Shown: one piece after another, positions 21,873 through 33,535 of the stretch
How the letters are laid out: every line of letters starts with the position of its first letter
How positions within the stretch are numbered: position 1 is the first letter of the stretch
Notes under the pieces: generated by a model
The model's database searches: none
What the model was told of the DNA's origin: nothing
What the model saw: only the letters and a program-made list of their open reading frames with translations
Translations under genes and position numbers: made by a program
From: Amoebophrya sp. AT5.2
Lineage: Eukaryota; Sar; Dinophyceae; Syndiniales; Amoebophryaceae
Length of the DNA: 39,427 bases
Assembly: GCA_005223375.1 (NCBI GenBank)
Contig: RXOD01003891.1
Coordinates: forward strand, 1 to 39,427
Direction: 5' to 3'

Positions 21873-22701
21873 ATAAGCTTACGTAAAGGTTTCTGCCTCC
21901 AGGAACTCCACCACGGCTGCTGTTTGCTACGTCGGATTCACGACACTCCTAATCGTTCGCTTGTAGTTTTGCGTGGACATGGAGGTCGTGCTTTCTTAAA
22001 TTTTTCGCCCTACGTACATGCCCTGTGTTGCGTTTCGTTGAGCGAGACGGGGTTTTCGTGACAGACCTTTATGCGTGATCGATGGTATTAGACTCCGCAT
22101 CTCGTCTCGGTCGCATTCGTATCGTGGGCGTGGCATGCGTTTTGGTGCGGGGGTGGATCATCTCACTTCTCGTTTAAAAATGTCGACGTATTTAGTACTT
22201 GATCAGCAAAGAGGGCACGTCGTTGTCGCTGGGGCAGGAGCGATCAACTTCAACAGTAACTGGTAACTACCTGATTTAACTTAGGTCTAGCAAGCTCAAG
22301 CTCTACTTCAGGCGTTGCTTGGTTACGTCGAGCAAAAGTATCGATATCCAACCGTTGTCAATGTCTGATTCTGAAGTTACCCACAGAACCAAATAAAGTA
22401 GAGCAGGCGTAAAAAAAAATATGAAAAAATATTGCTGCGAGCAGTTCGAATATGCCTTGTACTTGTAGGATCTTGTTTCATGTGACACTCACACTAGCTA
22501 TATAATGAATGATGTACATTGCCTTTGCCATGAAGGAGAACAAGGCTGTTGTATTGAAATTGAACGACCGACGCCGGGGCCGCTGTGAGACGTCGCGCGT
22601 ATCTACTTGACGGACCGGCGTTCTTCGTGTGGGGGCTTGCATCTCGTACAATTTCATCGAACTGCGCGGGCTGCTTTGCTCGGCTCGAGCACGCGTGCAG
22701 C
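21873..22701. other. Intergenic region
   Basis: No supported gene. The reading frame of the next gene stays open upstream of its ATG from 22585 but contains no earlier ATG, so it is treated as 5' UTR or outron. Confidence 0.5.
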
Positions 22702-25700
22702 ATGTCGTCCTACACCACATTTGACCACGCCGGCAACCCGATTTTGGTGCCGGTAAGAGCCGCACGTTCAAGTTCAAGTACCGACGACCACGCCCACCGG
22801 GCAAGTAGGCTTAGGCACGGGGACGACGATGTCGGCGCGGCCGGAGGTCCTCGGCCAGACACCAGCCGATCTTCGGAGTTTTACTCCTCGAGTAGCTCCT
22901 CCAAACTCGCTTCCCAGCAAGTGTACGATTCTCTGATGTGCGAGTTTCTCTCCAACCACTCCACGGCCCCGCACACTTCCAACACGACAATTGGGAAGGC
23001 ACCAACGACGAACTGCCTCGAAAGCGGACTGCAAAGTGTGTTCGGGTCGTGGATGCCCAGCTCGCGAGTGCAGCTGCTGTATTTCGCCACGCAAAGCAGT
23101 GTGATGATGCTCTTTTTCGCGACCACGTTGACACTTTTGGCGCTCGGAGAGGGTGTAGAAAGCGGTCCGTGGCCACTCTCACTCATCTCAAACGGCGGAG
23201 GCGGTCCGAAGGTGCTAACGACACAGCCGGGGGCGCGGGCGTCCGACAATGAAGCAGGGCCAGGTACAAAGAAAGTTTCTTTAAGAAATGTAAAACTTTT
23301 TTTTATAGCTTTTTGATGTCACAATCGCAGGCCACGTCGCAGCGCTGCAGCAGGCCGCCTGGAAAGGGAGAACGAGAAGTGAGAAGATGAAAATACGAAG
23401 ATGATGATGAAGAAAGTGTGCAACTGAAGAAAGAACAGAAAGTTGGTTGCACCAGTACGTAGAGAAGTAGAAAGATAGCCACGAATTCGAATTCACTCGG
23501 AAATTCCAACTCCCACTACCAGACCTCCGCCTCCCTTGGTACAACCGCAGCGTGGAGTCTGCTGTTGCGGAAGCCCCCCTCATGCTGAGGCTGATGTCAC
23601 TGAAGGCGGCGCTTGGGCTCTTCCTTTGCGCCTGGTACCGTCACCCGCTCTTCGTCGTGCGCCGCGAAAGTGCCGCCAAGAACTCTGGAGGGTTGTTCTA
23701 CTCCAACATCAACTCGTGGTCCGAAAGTAACGCGACGCTGCGCAGCGTCCTAAAAGGCAAGTCCTCAAGCGGTTCATGCTGGCTGTTATGTCCAGAGCGC
23801 TCGACATGCTGGCTGGACTTCGAGGCGCGGACGGGGAAGCCCCTGCTGTACACGTCGGGGTGGTGTATCTCGAACACGCTGATTCTGGTCTTGGCACTGA
23901 GCGGGAGCGTGGCCCTGGCCGCGATGCCGTGGGGCTTGGCGCCGCCAATCGTCTTCTTGGCCCTCTACGCGGTGGCAATCGGACTTTCGGCGACGTTGTT
24001 CGCGGCAGATGTCTGCAGGTAATATTGAAGAACGCTGACTCCTCGCTCGTACTTCATCTTCTTCTTGTAAATCTGAAGAGACGAGGAGGTAGCTGTAGCA
24101 TATTAAGTTGGAAAAAAACATGCAGGTGCTGCCAATTTTGATTTTCTACGTGGATTTATCATTATCAGAGAGAGGGTACTCGCAATCGCGATAAATGCCC
24201 CCTCAGGCTCGTCTTTTTCCAGATCGACCGTTTGGGGCACAACAACTGTCCCATGCTCTCCGAGGCCACGACCCCTGTGACGGACGTCCAGGTTGCGGAT
24301 AGGCAGAGCAAGAGGAACGTTGCTGAGAGTCTCCTTGACCGTCGCGTGTTTGTCAAGTGCGGACTTGAGGACGAATTAGCCTACACCGCACGCACACGCG
24401 GCGCTCGCCCCTCCACCGCCCGTTCGAGAGCGCCCCGCACGGAACAAGCCACCCAGCCGCGATCCGATCAGACCGGTGCTGGTGCACGAACGCTAACGTC
24501 GTGCGCCAGTGAGTTCGTCGCGGGGCCGAGCGTGTGGGAAAGCACCGGGCCCCGTGGCGCCGGCACCACCGTCAGCATGAAGAAGGGCGAGAAAGTGATC
24601 AAAGGAATCGGGATGTCGCTGGAGGATTTTTTGACGGACGAGGACGACTCACAGGACAAGGATCCGCTGTTAGCGTCTTGGGAGTCGGATCGGTTCTGGC
24701 GGTCCGAGGAGGTCGACGTCGAGACTCTTCCGGCGAAAATCGCGAAAGCGATCATCGATCGACCTCGCAAGACGAGCGGCCGTGCCCCCGAACACTACCT
24801 GATCGACGACCAAGAGCAAGATGATGATGTCCTCGATTACAACGAGGCCCCCGCCAAGGAGGAACATCAAGGTCTCCTCGACGTGGACGCAGCGGCCGCC
24901 GGCAAGATAAAGCTGTACTACGAACGCGTGCCAAAAGGAGCTGAAGAGGCCCGCGCGGACCTCCATAGCCTGAGTGATCTGTCCAAAGACACGGGATCCG
25001 GAGGAGCGGGAAACTTCCTAGTCCAGGGGAGTACCACGGCCTCGGGCGAGGAAGACCAGACCTTGCAGGAGCTTATGGCTTCGCGGGCCGGCCTGTCCAG
25101 CGCGTCCTCGTCAACCACAGCCTCCAGCTCCGCCTCGACGAGAGCAGGAGTTGCAGATGAGAAGATAGCATCACTAGCACAACGGGGTGCGGGTGGTCAA
25201 GACGAAAATAAAGCAAACAAGCAAAGCGCAGACGGGTCGCACGCGGCTGGATCAGCTACTGCTACATCAACGGCTAGTGCATATGCTGGGGATGCCGCGA
25301 CGTATCAGGTTTTTCACATGGCGGACGGGACCACGAGCAGTGAGAATGCGGGATCCAAGGAAGCTCCCGCGACCGAGTGGCTGGGGAGCTCGAAGGAGGC
25401 GGCTTTGCCTTTGGAGGTGGTCGTCGCAAAAGGAAGCGCAACGGAAGCAGAAGCAGAGGGGAAGGAAGATCAAGATATGTTTCGCACGCCGAAGAGGAGA
25501 ACGTACCTAATTTGATGTAAAACTTTTCGCATGAAGATTTTCTTTTGGGCTGAAGATGTGACCAACATGATCGACGGAGTTGAGACCTCCATGCACATCC
25601 CCCAAATTCATCGATCGAACAGTCGCGGCAGGGGTAGCGAGTCTGTGTCCCGCGCCCTCGCCGCCGCCAACGGGGCCACCATCGCGACGCTGAGCAGCAT

Positions 25701-25905
25701 GACCTATCGGCAGGAGTTGCGCCGCCTCCTTCTGAATCTCGAGCTCAGTTTCATTCTGAGCTACGTCATCGCCATGCTCGGGCTGGCCAGTGCCATTTGG
25801 ACCACGGCCCTGAACCCCAACGCCATGTCGGAGTGGGTAACCCTCTTCAGCATCGCACTGTGGCCCCCTTGCCACGTGCTGCCGCTCGCTCTGCTGTGCG
25901 GTTGA
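22702..25905 (+). CDS. Multi-pass membrane protein of unknown function
   Basis: Proposed exons are 22702-23263, 23523-24018, 24207-25502 and 25623-25905 (878 residues); all junctions are GT-AG and in phase. About six membrane segments are visible: one near residues 123-148 (MMLFFATTLTLLAL), two or three in the second exon including ISNTLILVLALSGSVALAAM and PPIVFLALYAVAIG, and two in the fourth (FILSYVIAMLGLASAIW and the C-terminus). Between the fourth and fifth lies a hydrophilic loop of about 470 residues, rich in Asp, Glu, Ser and Ala and probably disordered. NHST, NTT and NRS sequons occur near the first segments. I do not recognise the family. The third-to-fourth junction is the weakest: exon 3 could stop at 25515, and the frame just upstream of 25623 is open and coding-like, so exon 4 could start earlier or belong to another gene. 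Confidence 0.6.
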
Positions 25906-26935
25906 GGATCGCGCTCGTGGAAAGGCGGTTGCCTGTGAACACGTAGAAGAGGCACTTCTTCATCTTCACTGGCCTCAACACTCGAAGTACTTTCAGTACA
26001 GCTGAGGAAGGAGCGCCATATGTGACAGTGGCCAAGCTGGTTCCGGGAACTTGAACTTTTTGCGTGCAGGGAATGCAATGGTGCGCTATGAGGGTGCTTC
26101 TGAGAACTCGGAAGATGCTGCCATACTGCCGTGTGATGCGAAGATCGGGGGGTTCTTCGTATCGTGTTTACGTAGTGCTGCAGCGGCACTTCAGCTGCGG
26201 AGGTTGAGGTAGCCTCGTCATCGCAATGTTTATGCAACTTGCTTCATGAATACTTTGCCTTGCTCCTTCAGTACTTGGGTGCTCGCACCAACGCCTAAAT
26301 TGGCCTCGCGTACCGATTCCGATACTCTTGATTAACCTGCTTACCTTTTGTTCAAGTTGATGTTGAACAACGAAATGCTTACTCGCTTACTTATATTTGT
26401 GACAACCAACCAACCAACCAACGTATTTGGTGCTTCGACTCTCTTCGCATCGCCGACAAGGTGCCCCCTGTATAATGGATACTTGAAGATAGAAGATGCA
26501 GACTCTCTCAGCGCTACTCAGTAGCCAGCCACTCAGGAGGAAGAGAATGCACATGGATGAGGAAGAACGAATGGAAGCAAATGTATAATAAGTACGCACC
26601 AGAAAATCTGAACCTGAAGCTCAGCGATGGCGGCCGGTCGATCGCGGTGGCTACCAACGCTTCTCGACCTTTATTTTTTGGCATCACCGGGGTTGTGCGG
26701 AATGGAGCTGTGCGCTTTTGCTCTGGAGATGCACTGCGACTGCTGTGGATTGATCCAGAACAACAGCACCAAATGTCGCTTGTACTAGTCTTATGTGGCG
26801 GGTCCGAGACTCTGAATGTGTGATGAACGTGAAGAGACACAACCAATACCAAGGTCTCAAGGAACAAGAACCAATACCATCACTAGGATCTCCAGGCTAG
26901 CATCCTCTACCTCATAGCATTTCGTCGTGAACGTG
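25906..26935. other. Intergenic region
   Basis: No firm gene. An ATG-initiated ORF of 88 codons at 26557-26823 has mixed codon use and no motifs. A short CCAA tandem repeat lies at about 26406-26422. Confidence 0.5.
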
Positions 26936-28481
26936 ATGTTTCTTCGTGCCGCTGCAGGAGGTACTTCTATCCCGCTTCGTTTATTCCTCGTTCCGCTCTT
27001 GTTACCTGCTCCGTCCCACAACTGGCATCATCCCGACCACCTCTCGGTCCTCGCTCGGCCCACCTCCGATGCCCCGCCCGAGGTGCAGACTGGTCTCGCT
27101 CCCGGCCAGGTCCCTGTGGACGGCAAACTCGGCGGGTTGCTCGGGGCGTACTTCCGCTACTACAATGTGTACATGCGCGGGCCCACGGAGGATGACGAGG
27201 CGGAGGCGATCCGCCTCGCGGACCACGCGCGGTGCGACGTCTGCACGACCCTGGTGAAGAACATGCTACAGAGGAACTTCACGCGCGAAGAGGAGCTCAT
27301 GCCATCTGGAACAGGAACTGGATCTGCCGCTTCCACGGAGACCGATTCCGCGACCCTGGCCCCGATCGAGTTCGACCAAAGAGCGTTTTCCCAGATCGCC
27401 ATCAAGGAAAAGATTTCGGAGGATGCGCTCCTCGACTGGTTCGAGGGGCACCGGGACCACGGAACGGACAATTTGCGGTACGACGCAGCGGTAGCCGCGG
27501 CGGGAGTCGATCCGAACACGACGGACACCAAGGACGTCGTCCGACAGCAAATGCTGGACAAAAAAGTCGGCTGCATGAAGCTCTTCAAAGACGACTTCCT
27601 ATACCTCGGATACAGCATCAGACCCTGTATTATCAGTCGTGGTCGCCCTGTTCTGGCACATTGACCATCTTTCTAGATCAAGATCCACATCCATCAAGAC
27701 GTGCGCTGAGGCTGTGGCTGATCTTTTTTTTAGTAAACTGTCTGCGGCTGTGGAGGCTGATCTTTTTTTTAGTAAACTGGCGTCAGATTGTATCTTTCAT
27801 CTCCCTGGCGTTTGATGTTGGCTACAAGAGGATCGACATTGTACCGCCATCGCTGACTACGTCATTTTGCGATCCTCCTCCACTTTCACTACTGCAGGCC
27901 CTGAGGAGGAGCGCAAAAAGACGCCGTGCGTCTTTCCGCCGGGCTCCAACAAGCTGTCCGAGCTCCCGAGCGACCACTCGGTGAACACTTACGAGTTGTG
28001 GAAGGAAATGGTGTTTTTCTCCTGCGAGCAGACCATCGGCAAGTACCAGTCCGAGATGGCCGAGTGGCTGGTGGCTAGCATACTGGAAAAGGGCGGGAAG
28101 AGGAAGCAGAAAGAACAAGACAAAGGGGCGAATAAGAAGCAGAAGAGCCTCAACATCGAGCAACTTGCCGAGGGCGCATGCAAGACAGCCGCAAAATGTG
28201 GACGGCAGCTGGCACAAAGCAGGAAGCCGTTGGAGGGAGGGATCGGCAGCGAGAAGCCGTCGATGAAGTCGGTGAATGCTGGAGGAAACGGAGCATCGTA
28301 CGGTAGCGGTGCGGCCGGTACTAGCGCTACCGGCACGAAGAAAAAGAAAAGTGTCGGCAAGAAGAAGAACGAGCGTAAGAAAAATGGAAAGAACGCGGCA
28401 GAAAAGGCGAAATCAACATCAAGTGGAAAAACCAAGAAAAAGTCCGCGAAAGAAAAAGGAAATGAGAAAGACGAGCTCTGA
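26936..28481 (+). CDS. ER-luminal Canopy/saposin-like protein ending in KDEL
   Basis: Exons are 26936-27626 and 27898-28481 (424 residues, phase 1 junction creating Cys231). The ATG at 26936 starts a signal peptide (IPLRLFLVPLLLPAPS); the protein ends NEKDEL, an ER retrieval signal, so it should reside in the ER lumen. The cysteine pattern is saposin-like and close to the Canopy (CNPY) family: CDVCTTLVKNML (Cys100, Cys103), GCMKLF, RPCP, TPC, FFSCEQTIGKYQSEMAEWL, then ACKTAAKC. The last two resemble the Canopy segments around its FACE and C-x(5)-C cysteines. Canopy proteins assist folding or trafficking of client receptors. Unusual features are a long Ala/Asp-rich insert between the first cysteines and a Lys/Gly-rich tail of about 100 residues before KDEL. 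The Canopy assignment is by pattern, not by close identity. Confidence 0.75.
27717..27779 (+). repeat. Tandem duplication inside an intron
   Basis: A 24-nt unit (GCTGATC, eight T, AGTAAACTG) occurs at 27717-27740 and again at 27756-27779, and the flanking GGCTGTG is also repeated, so the period is about 39 bp. Each copy carries a T-run followed by AG that resembles a splice acceptor. It lies in the single intron of the Canopy-like gene. Confidence 0.9.
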
Positions 28482-29320
28482 GCAGGTAATCGATCAAGGT
28501 GTGCGCGCCGTGACTGTCACCGCTCTACTTTCACTTCGGTCTAAAAACTTTCTCAGTCGCAATCGAAGTGAGAGCAGGAAATACAGGAACAAGTGATTCA
28601 AAGAACGGATGAGAATGTCTCCTCGGCCCAGATGAAAGTGGCCGTGATCACGACGATGTAAGGCGTGTTAGGTTTATTTTCTCTAGTTAGAGTGCATCAC
28701 GACGATGTAAATCGTAGTTCGTTTCTCTTCGCAGCTTGGAGGTATGTGTACTTGTCTCCTGTCCGTCGGTTCTCGTGATATCTGCGTCCTGATCCACCTC
28801 CTTGAAAGTACTAACACATGCATCACTGATCCTGATGCTGAGTACTTTGCATGTTGCTCGAGCGTGCAGCTGCTCTAGACGGTCGATCCCACGTGCACGT
28901 GTTGATGAAGAGTCAGATCAACTCCAGATACCGATCCATTTTGAAGAAGATCTAGAGAATGAAAATCGCTTTATGTTCATCGATCACGATCTCTTACAAA
29001 AAGCCTATCTGACGTGTTAGTGTTTAGATTGTGCCTCCCTCCAAGGAAGATCACACTAGCATCACATCGTGCAACATCTATCCTTGCCAATCGGTGTACA
29101 TGTTGAGACAGTGCCCGCCGCAGGACCTTGCAAAAACAGCAGCTATACTAGATTTATTTTACGGTGGGATATACTACCTTCTTGCTTCTTCTTCACGCTG
29201 AGCAGTTGTAGAGCAACCGCCCTATTAATAGAAGACCACGCGCCAGCGCTCTCGATTTCTTGTTCTTCCTCTACTTCGCAGTTAAAAATATTATATCTAG
29301 CACGCATTGATTTATTCAAC
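28482..29320. other. Intergenic region with a 15-nt direct repeat
   Basis: No supported gene. ATCACGACGATGTAA occurs at 28647-28661 and 28696-28710. A 72-codon frame at 28802-29020 looks like a signal peptide at its start but has no ATG. Confidence 0.55.
29266..29281 (+). promoter_or_regulatory. Candidate trans-splice acceptor for the L1-domain gene
   Basis: TTCCTCTACTTCGCAG, a strong pyrimidine tract with CAG, ends 39 bases before the ATG at 29321. No upstream exon is apparent. Inferred. Confidence 0.4.
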
Positions 29321-30860
29321 ATGTTGGCGGATCCGAACCACATTGCCAGTGGCTGCGGAATGCTGCTCGACTACATCGAGAAACGCAACAAGGACGAGAA
29401 CCGCAAGCAGCTTTTCGACGCCAACAATGAGACCGCGCAGCTGAAATTTTGTCTCACGGAAATCCCGGCAAAGGCCGTAGCAAAGCCAATCCGGATCGCG
29501 CTGCCGCATCCATTGTACTACTTCTTCTTCTTGAGTCGCTTCAACTGTGAGTGTGTCGGATCGATTCATTGCGACACTTCTTTCGATGAAGATGTTTTGC
29601 GGCTTTCATTCACCTACTGCATGTCGTCAATTGTTCTCATTCTCAACTACACCAGCAAAAATCTATACTTAACAGTTACAACGCAGCAGAGGTTTGCGTG
29701 TTCGTGAAAGACGACTTGGAGGACCGCAGCAAGAAGTTTCATGAGAAGAAACGAAAATTGTGGAAGAACCTGATCAAGGAGCAGAAAGTCGAAGGGGTAA
29801 TATTAAATTCATACCGTTTTCGCACGATTGACTATGAATTCTGGATTCCTCGACCGATCGCGGAATCGTCCTTCGACCTCAAAGTCAAAAGTATTGCCCC
29901 ACGACGACGACGTACTTCTAGGTAGAATAATGTTAATGAATTAATCGAATCAATCCACCGACTCGTCCGACGAACTCGAGCACTTTTTCCGACCTTGTCC
30001 AGGTTGCCAAGGTGATAGCGGTTCAAAAGCTGAAGAAGGAGTACAAAAGCTACGAGGACCGACGGGAGCTCTGCCGCTCGTACGATCTCTTCTTTGCGGA
30101 CAAAGCCATCATCGAGACGATGATGCGGGACCTGGGCAAGGTCTTCTACAAGTGGTCGCACAAGCAGCCTTGGCCCGTGAAGATCTCGGAGAGCAAGCCG
30201 GTGGACGACATCAAAGAAGCGCTTAAATGCACGGTGTTAAGAATTCCGACGGGCACCGACGTGGGCGTGCGGGTAGGCCGATGCAACATGAAGCGGGAAG
30301 AACTCGCGGAAAACTGCAAGGCGGTATTCACCGAAGACTCTGTTTCTTTCGTTATCCACCAACGCTGTAGTAGGGCTACATTTTGCCGTAACATCGCAAT
30401 GAACCAATGTCGGACTCGGACCGTAAAGCTCCACGTAAGGCTTTTTGATCGCCGTTGTCGTGAATCCATCGCGGTCGCCGATTTTCCATCGCCGATACAG
30501 GTGTTCAAAGCTGCTGCCGCGATTTTCAAGAGCAGGGGGCTGGCGGTAAAAAGCGTGCACGTGACGGCGACGGACTGTGAAGCGTTCCCGATTTACGAGC
30601 AAACGCTGGAAGACGTCGTCGTTGAGAAGAAGGTGCCGGTGATGAAGAGAAGTAGAGGAGCAGAGCAGGCTACCAACTCGGACTCGGATGAGGAGGATAC
30701 CGCAGAGGAGAAGGAGCAGCGCAAAAACAGAAAGAGCAAAAATCCCACCGCAACCGCCGCGGCGACGAAAAAGAAGGTGTCGGAGCCAGCAATGCCGCTT
30801 CTGAAAAAGCGGAAAGTGCTGGCCAGTGCTGGCGCCGTGAAAACGATGAAGAAAAAATGA
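29321..30860 (+). CDS. RSL1D1: Ribosomal L1-domain nucleolar protein (RSL1D1/Cic1-like)
   Basis: Exons are 29321-29514, 29676-29796, 30003-30323 and 30501-30860 (331 residues), all GT-AG and in phase. The joins rebuild conserved family segments: IALPHPFYNAAEVCVFVKDD across junction 1, KVEGVAKVIAVQKLKKEY across junction 2, then SYEDRRELCRSYDLFFADKAI, VRVGRCNMKREELAENCKA and the C-terminal VKSVHVTATDCEAFPIYE. This is the L1-like fold of RSL1D1, yeast Cic1 and Utp30, which act on pre-ribosomal particles in the nucleolus. The tail is rich in Lys and Glu with a basic LLKKRKVL segment, fitting nucleolar targeting. The third intron (30324-30500) is 177 bp and has no in-frame stop, so its retention would add 59 residues without a frameshift; family alignment says it is an intron. 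Confidence 0.88.
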
Positions 30861-31544
30861 AATGCTGCGGAAACGGAAAACTGATTCTATTTCAACAACG
30901 CTGAAGGAACACTACATGTCGTCGGAATGATCGTGCGGCTGATGAGGACCAGGGCTGACACCACGCCATCACGCCTTCGGATAACGGGAAAAATGCAACA
31001 CTTAAAATAGCAGGACCCAAAGTGGTCTAGCAGTACCCAAAACACTGAGCGGGCTGCTGCGGACGCTCCCTGCCACAGAAATGATCTATCTTCGACCGGC
31101 GTTCATATCATGCTGTACTTGATCCCGACGCAGACATCATAAGCGGTTCCCATTTTCATGAATGAAAAATTACTGTTTTCGATCGTGCCAAGCAATGCCA
31201 ATCAAAATCATCATGTCTAGATCTACGTGATGCCCCAAGGATCGATGCAAATAAATATGATCACTTCATCGATGCCGCTTCCTTGAATGTTGAGGAAGAC
31301 ATCGCGTCGTCCTCTTTTCCGTTCTCCTTCTCGTTCCCGACAATACTGTTTGTCGTGATTGTTTCTAAAGTTGATCGATGTACATGTATTTCTATGCTGC
31401 CGTTGTCGTGGTGCATCTGTGACCACTACTCTACTTCGACTTAGCCCACGGGCGCTGCGCAGGATACTCATAATTCCTATACGTGCTTACACCACTTCTC
31501 AGAAGACTCCCACTTTTCACGACACACCTGCTCCTCCGCCCAGC
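30861..31544. other. Intergenic region and OLA1 leader
   Basis: No separate gene. From 31359 the frame of OLA1 is open upstream of its ATG and encodes Arg-rich, acid-poor sequence ([20 protein letters not shown]) but has no ATG. Confidence 0.5.
31529..31543 (+). promoter_or_regulatory. Candidate trans-splice acceptor for OLA1
   Basis: TGCTCCTCCGCCCAG ends one base before the ATG at 31545. If used, the open frame upstream is removed from the mRNA and not translated. Inferred. Confidence 0.4.
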
Positions 31545-33535
31545 ATGGCTCCGAAGAAAAAGGACGAGAAGCCGGCGTACTCGGTGGAGTTGCGGTTCGG
31601 GCGCACGAAAGCGAACCTGAAGATGGGAATCGTCGGGCTCCCCAACGTGGGCAAATCCTCCTTCTTCAACCTCCTCACGAAGCAGGCCGCGGAAGCCGCA
31701 AACTTCCCCTTCTGCACGATCAAACCAAACGAAGGCAGGTGTAAGGTGCCGGATCCAAGGTAGTATATTTTTATCGATACCAACTACTGATTCTATTTTT
31801 CCCGAATCTCAGTTGATGTCATCGTCATGTGGGGCTAGCTCTGTTTAATTTTGTTCTCGTCTCTCGCCCAAGCAGGCAAGCCAAACAAGAGCCCACAACG
31901 CAACTTGACCAGGTTCGACACTCTGTGCACGATGTGGAAGCCGAAATCGATTGTTCCGGCGTATTTGAACATTACCGACATCGCTGGATTGGTACGCGGC
32001 GCACACGAGGGCGCGGGGCTCGGGAACGATTTCTTGAGTCACATCCAGGCGGTTGATGGTGCGCGTGCGCTCTTGTTTACAGCAAACTTCTACTTTGATG
32101 TTTGATGTGTTTTTTTTTTGCTGTGGCCGTTTATTCGACGAGATCCAAAAAATGCCACTGCAGGCATCTACCACATGGTCCGCCTCTTCGATGATCCAGA
32201 CGTAACGCATGTGGACGACTCCGTGGACCCAGTACGAGACCTGGACACCATCACGGCCGAGCTCTGCCTCAAGGACCTGGCGTAATTCCACTTACTTGCT
32301 TCTGTGAATCCTTTACTTCATAGTTGTAAATACCTTGCCTGCGTATGCAGTCGCCCCCTTCTTCATTATAAATACCTTGCCCCGAAGATTCGATGGTGGA
32401 CTTGTTGGGCAACATGTTGAAAGAACAGACCACGAACATCGATCAATCACGACGATACAGACCCAAGAAATCCTAATCCTTCAGGTACTACGAAAAGATT
32501 ATTGATGCGTACGTGGTGGCGCAGAAGCGGGCGCAGAAGAAGATTCCCGACGAGTGGACCGCCTGCATGGCGAAGGTGAAGGACTATCTCGAGAAGAACG
32601 AGCTGCTGTCCAAGCAAACTTGGTCACCGTACGAAGTTGAAAAAATCAATGAGTTCCTACCCATCCTGATCACCACGAAGCCCGTGGTCTACCTCCTCAA
32701 CATGAGCGAGAAGGGCTACAAAACGAAAAAGAGCAAATGGTAATAGGGCGAAACTGATTTTTTTTTTTGGCGAACAAATTTAAAATTCGAATGTAGTGGG
32801 CGACTCCTCGCAATAAAAAACCAAGACCAACCTCCCGTAACCGACTACAGGCTCCCGAAGGTGTTTACCTGGATCCAGGAGCACGGTGGTGGTACCATCA
32901 TCCCGCTGTCGGTGGACTACGAGGAACAGCTGTTCCAAGCACGGGACGACGCGGCTGCGCTCGCAGCGCTCAAAGCAGAAGAAGGCAACACAGATTCCTC
33001 GCTCGACAAAATCATCAAGACCGGGTACACAGAACTCAACCTCATGTACTTCTTCACTTGCGGAGAAGACGAAGTCAAATCGTGGACAGTACCGATTTTG
33101 CTTCTGGCTATTCAGTAGGTTATAATACGTCTTGGTTTTACTTTTACAGACTCACTCTCACTTTTGATGCTAGTAAGGCTGATTACGATCATTCGCTTTC
33201 GCATGCGTTGTACAACTATATTTCGTAGCATGGCATTGTCCACAAAACACGGAAACACGATGTATGATCGGATCCAAGTTTTGATGACCTGAACCATCCA
33301 GGTGTACAAGGGTGCGACCGCTCCGAACTGCGCGGGAGCGATCCACACCGATATGGAGCGGTGTTTCATCAAGGCGGAAACTGCCAAGTACGACGACTTC
33401 ATCGAGCACCAGACCCCCGGTGGAAAGACCTCGATGGCCGGCGTGAAAGCCGCGGGCAAGTACAAGATGGAGGGCAAAACCTACGTCGTCCAGGACGGCG
33501 ACATCCTCCACATCATGCACAACGCGAAGAAGTAG
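31545..33535 (+). CDS. OLA1: Obg-like ATPase OLA1 (YchF family)
   Basis: Six exons, 31545-31759, 31913-32058, 32164-32281, 32485-32739, 32851-33088 and 33302-33535, all GT-AG with matching phases, give 401 residues, the usual length for eukaryotic OLA1. The P-loop GLPNVGKSS is at residues 31-39, followed by [11 protein letters not shown] (G2), [17 protein letters not shown] (G3) and NMSE in place of the NKxD motif, the change that gives this family ATP rather than GTP preference. A central helical domain ([25 protein letters not shown]) and a C-terminal TGS domain ([29 protein letters not shown]) complete the family order. It is a cytosolic ATPase linked to translation and stress responses. 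Intron 3 contains a small duplication (32327-32381). Confidence 0.96.
32327..32381 (+). repeat. Short imperfect duplication in OLA1 intron 3
   Basis: TAAATACCTTGCC occurs at 32327-32339 and 32369-32381, each preceded by a CTTCAT-like sequence, giving a period of 42 bp. Confidence 0.85.

Noticed and set aside
26557..26823. 88-codon + ORF starting with ATG
   Set aside because: Codon use is mixed, there is no recognisable domain, and the region around it is clearly intergenic. It could be a small gene but cannot be supported.
28802..29020. Signal-peptide-like + frame
   Set aside because: The apparent start is TTG, not ATG, and the downstream sequence lacks coding bias.
30324..30500. Treating this open stretch of the L1-domain gene as exon
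   Set aside because: Removing it joins NCKA to VFKAAAAIF exactly as the family alignment requires, and its ends are GT and CAG.
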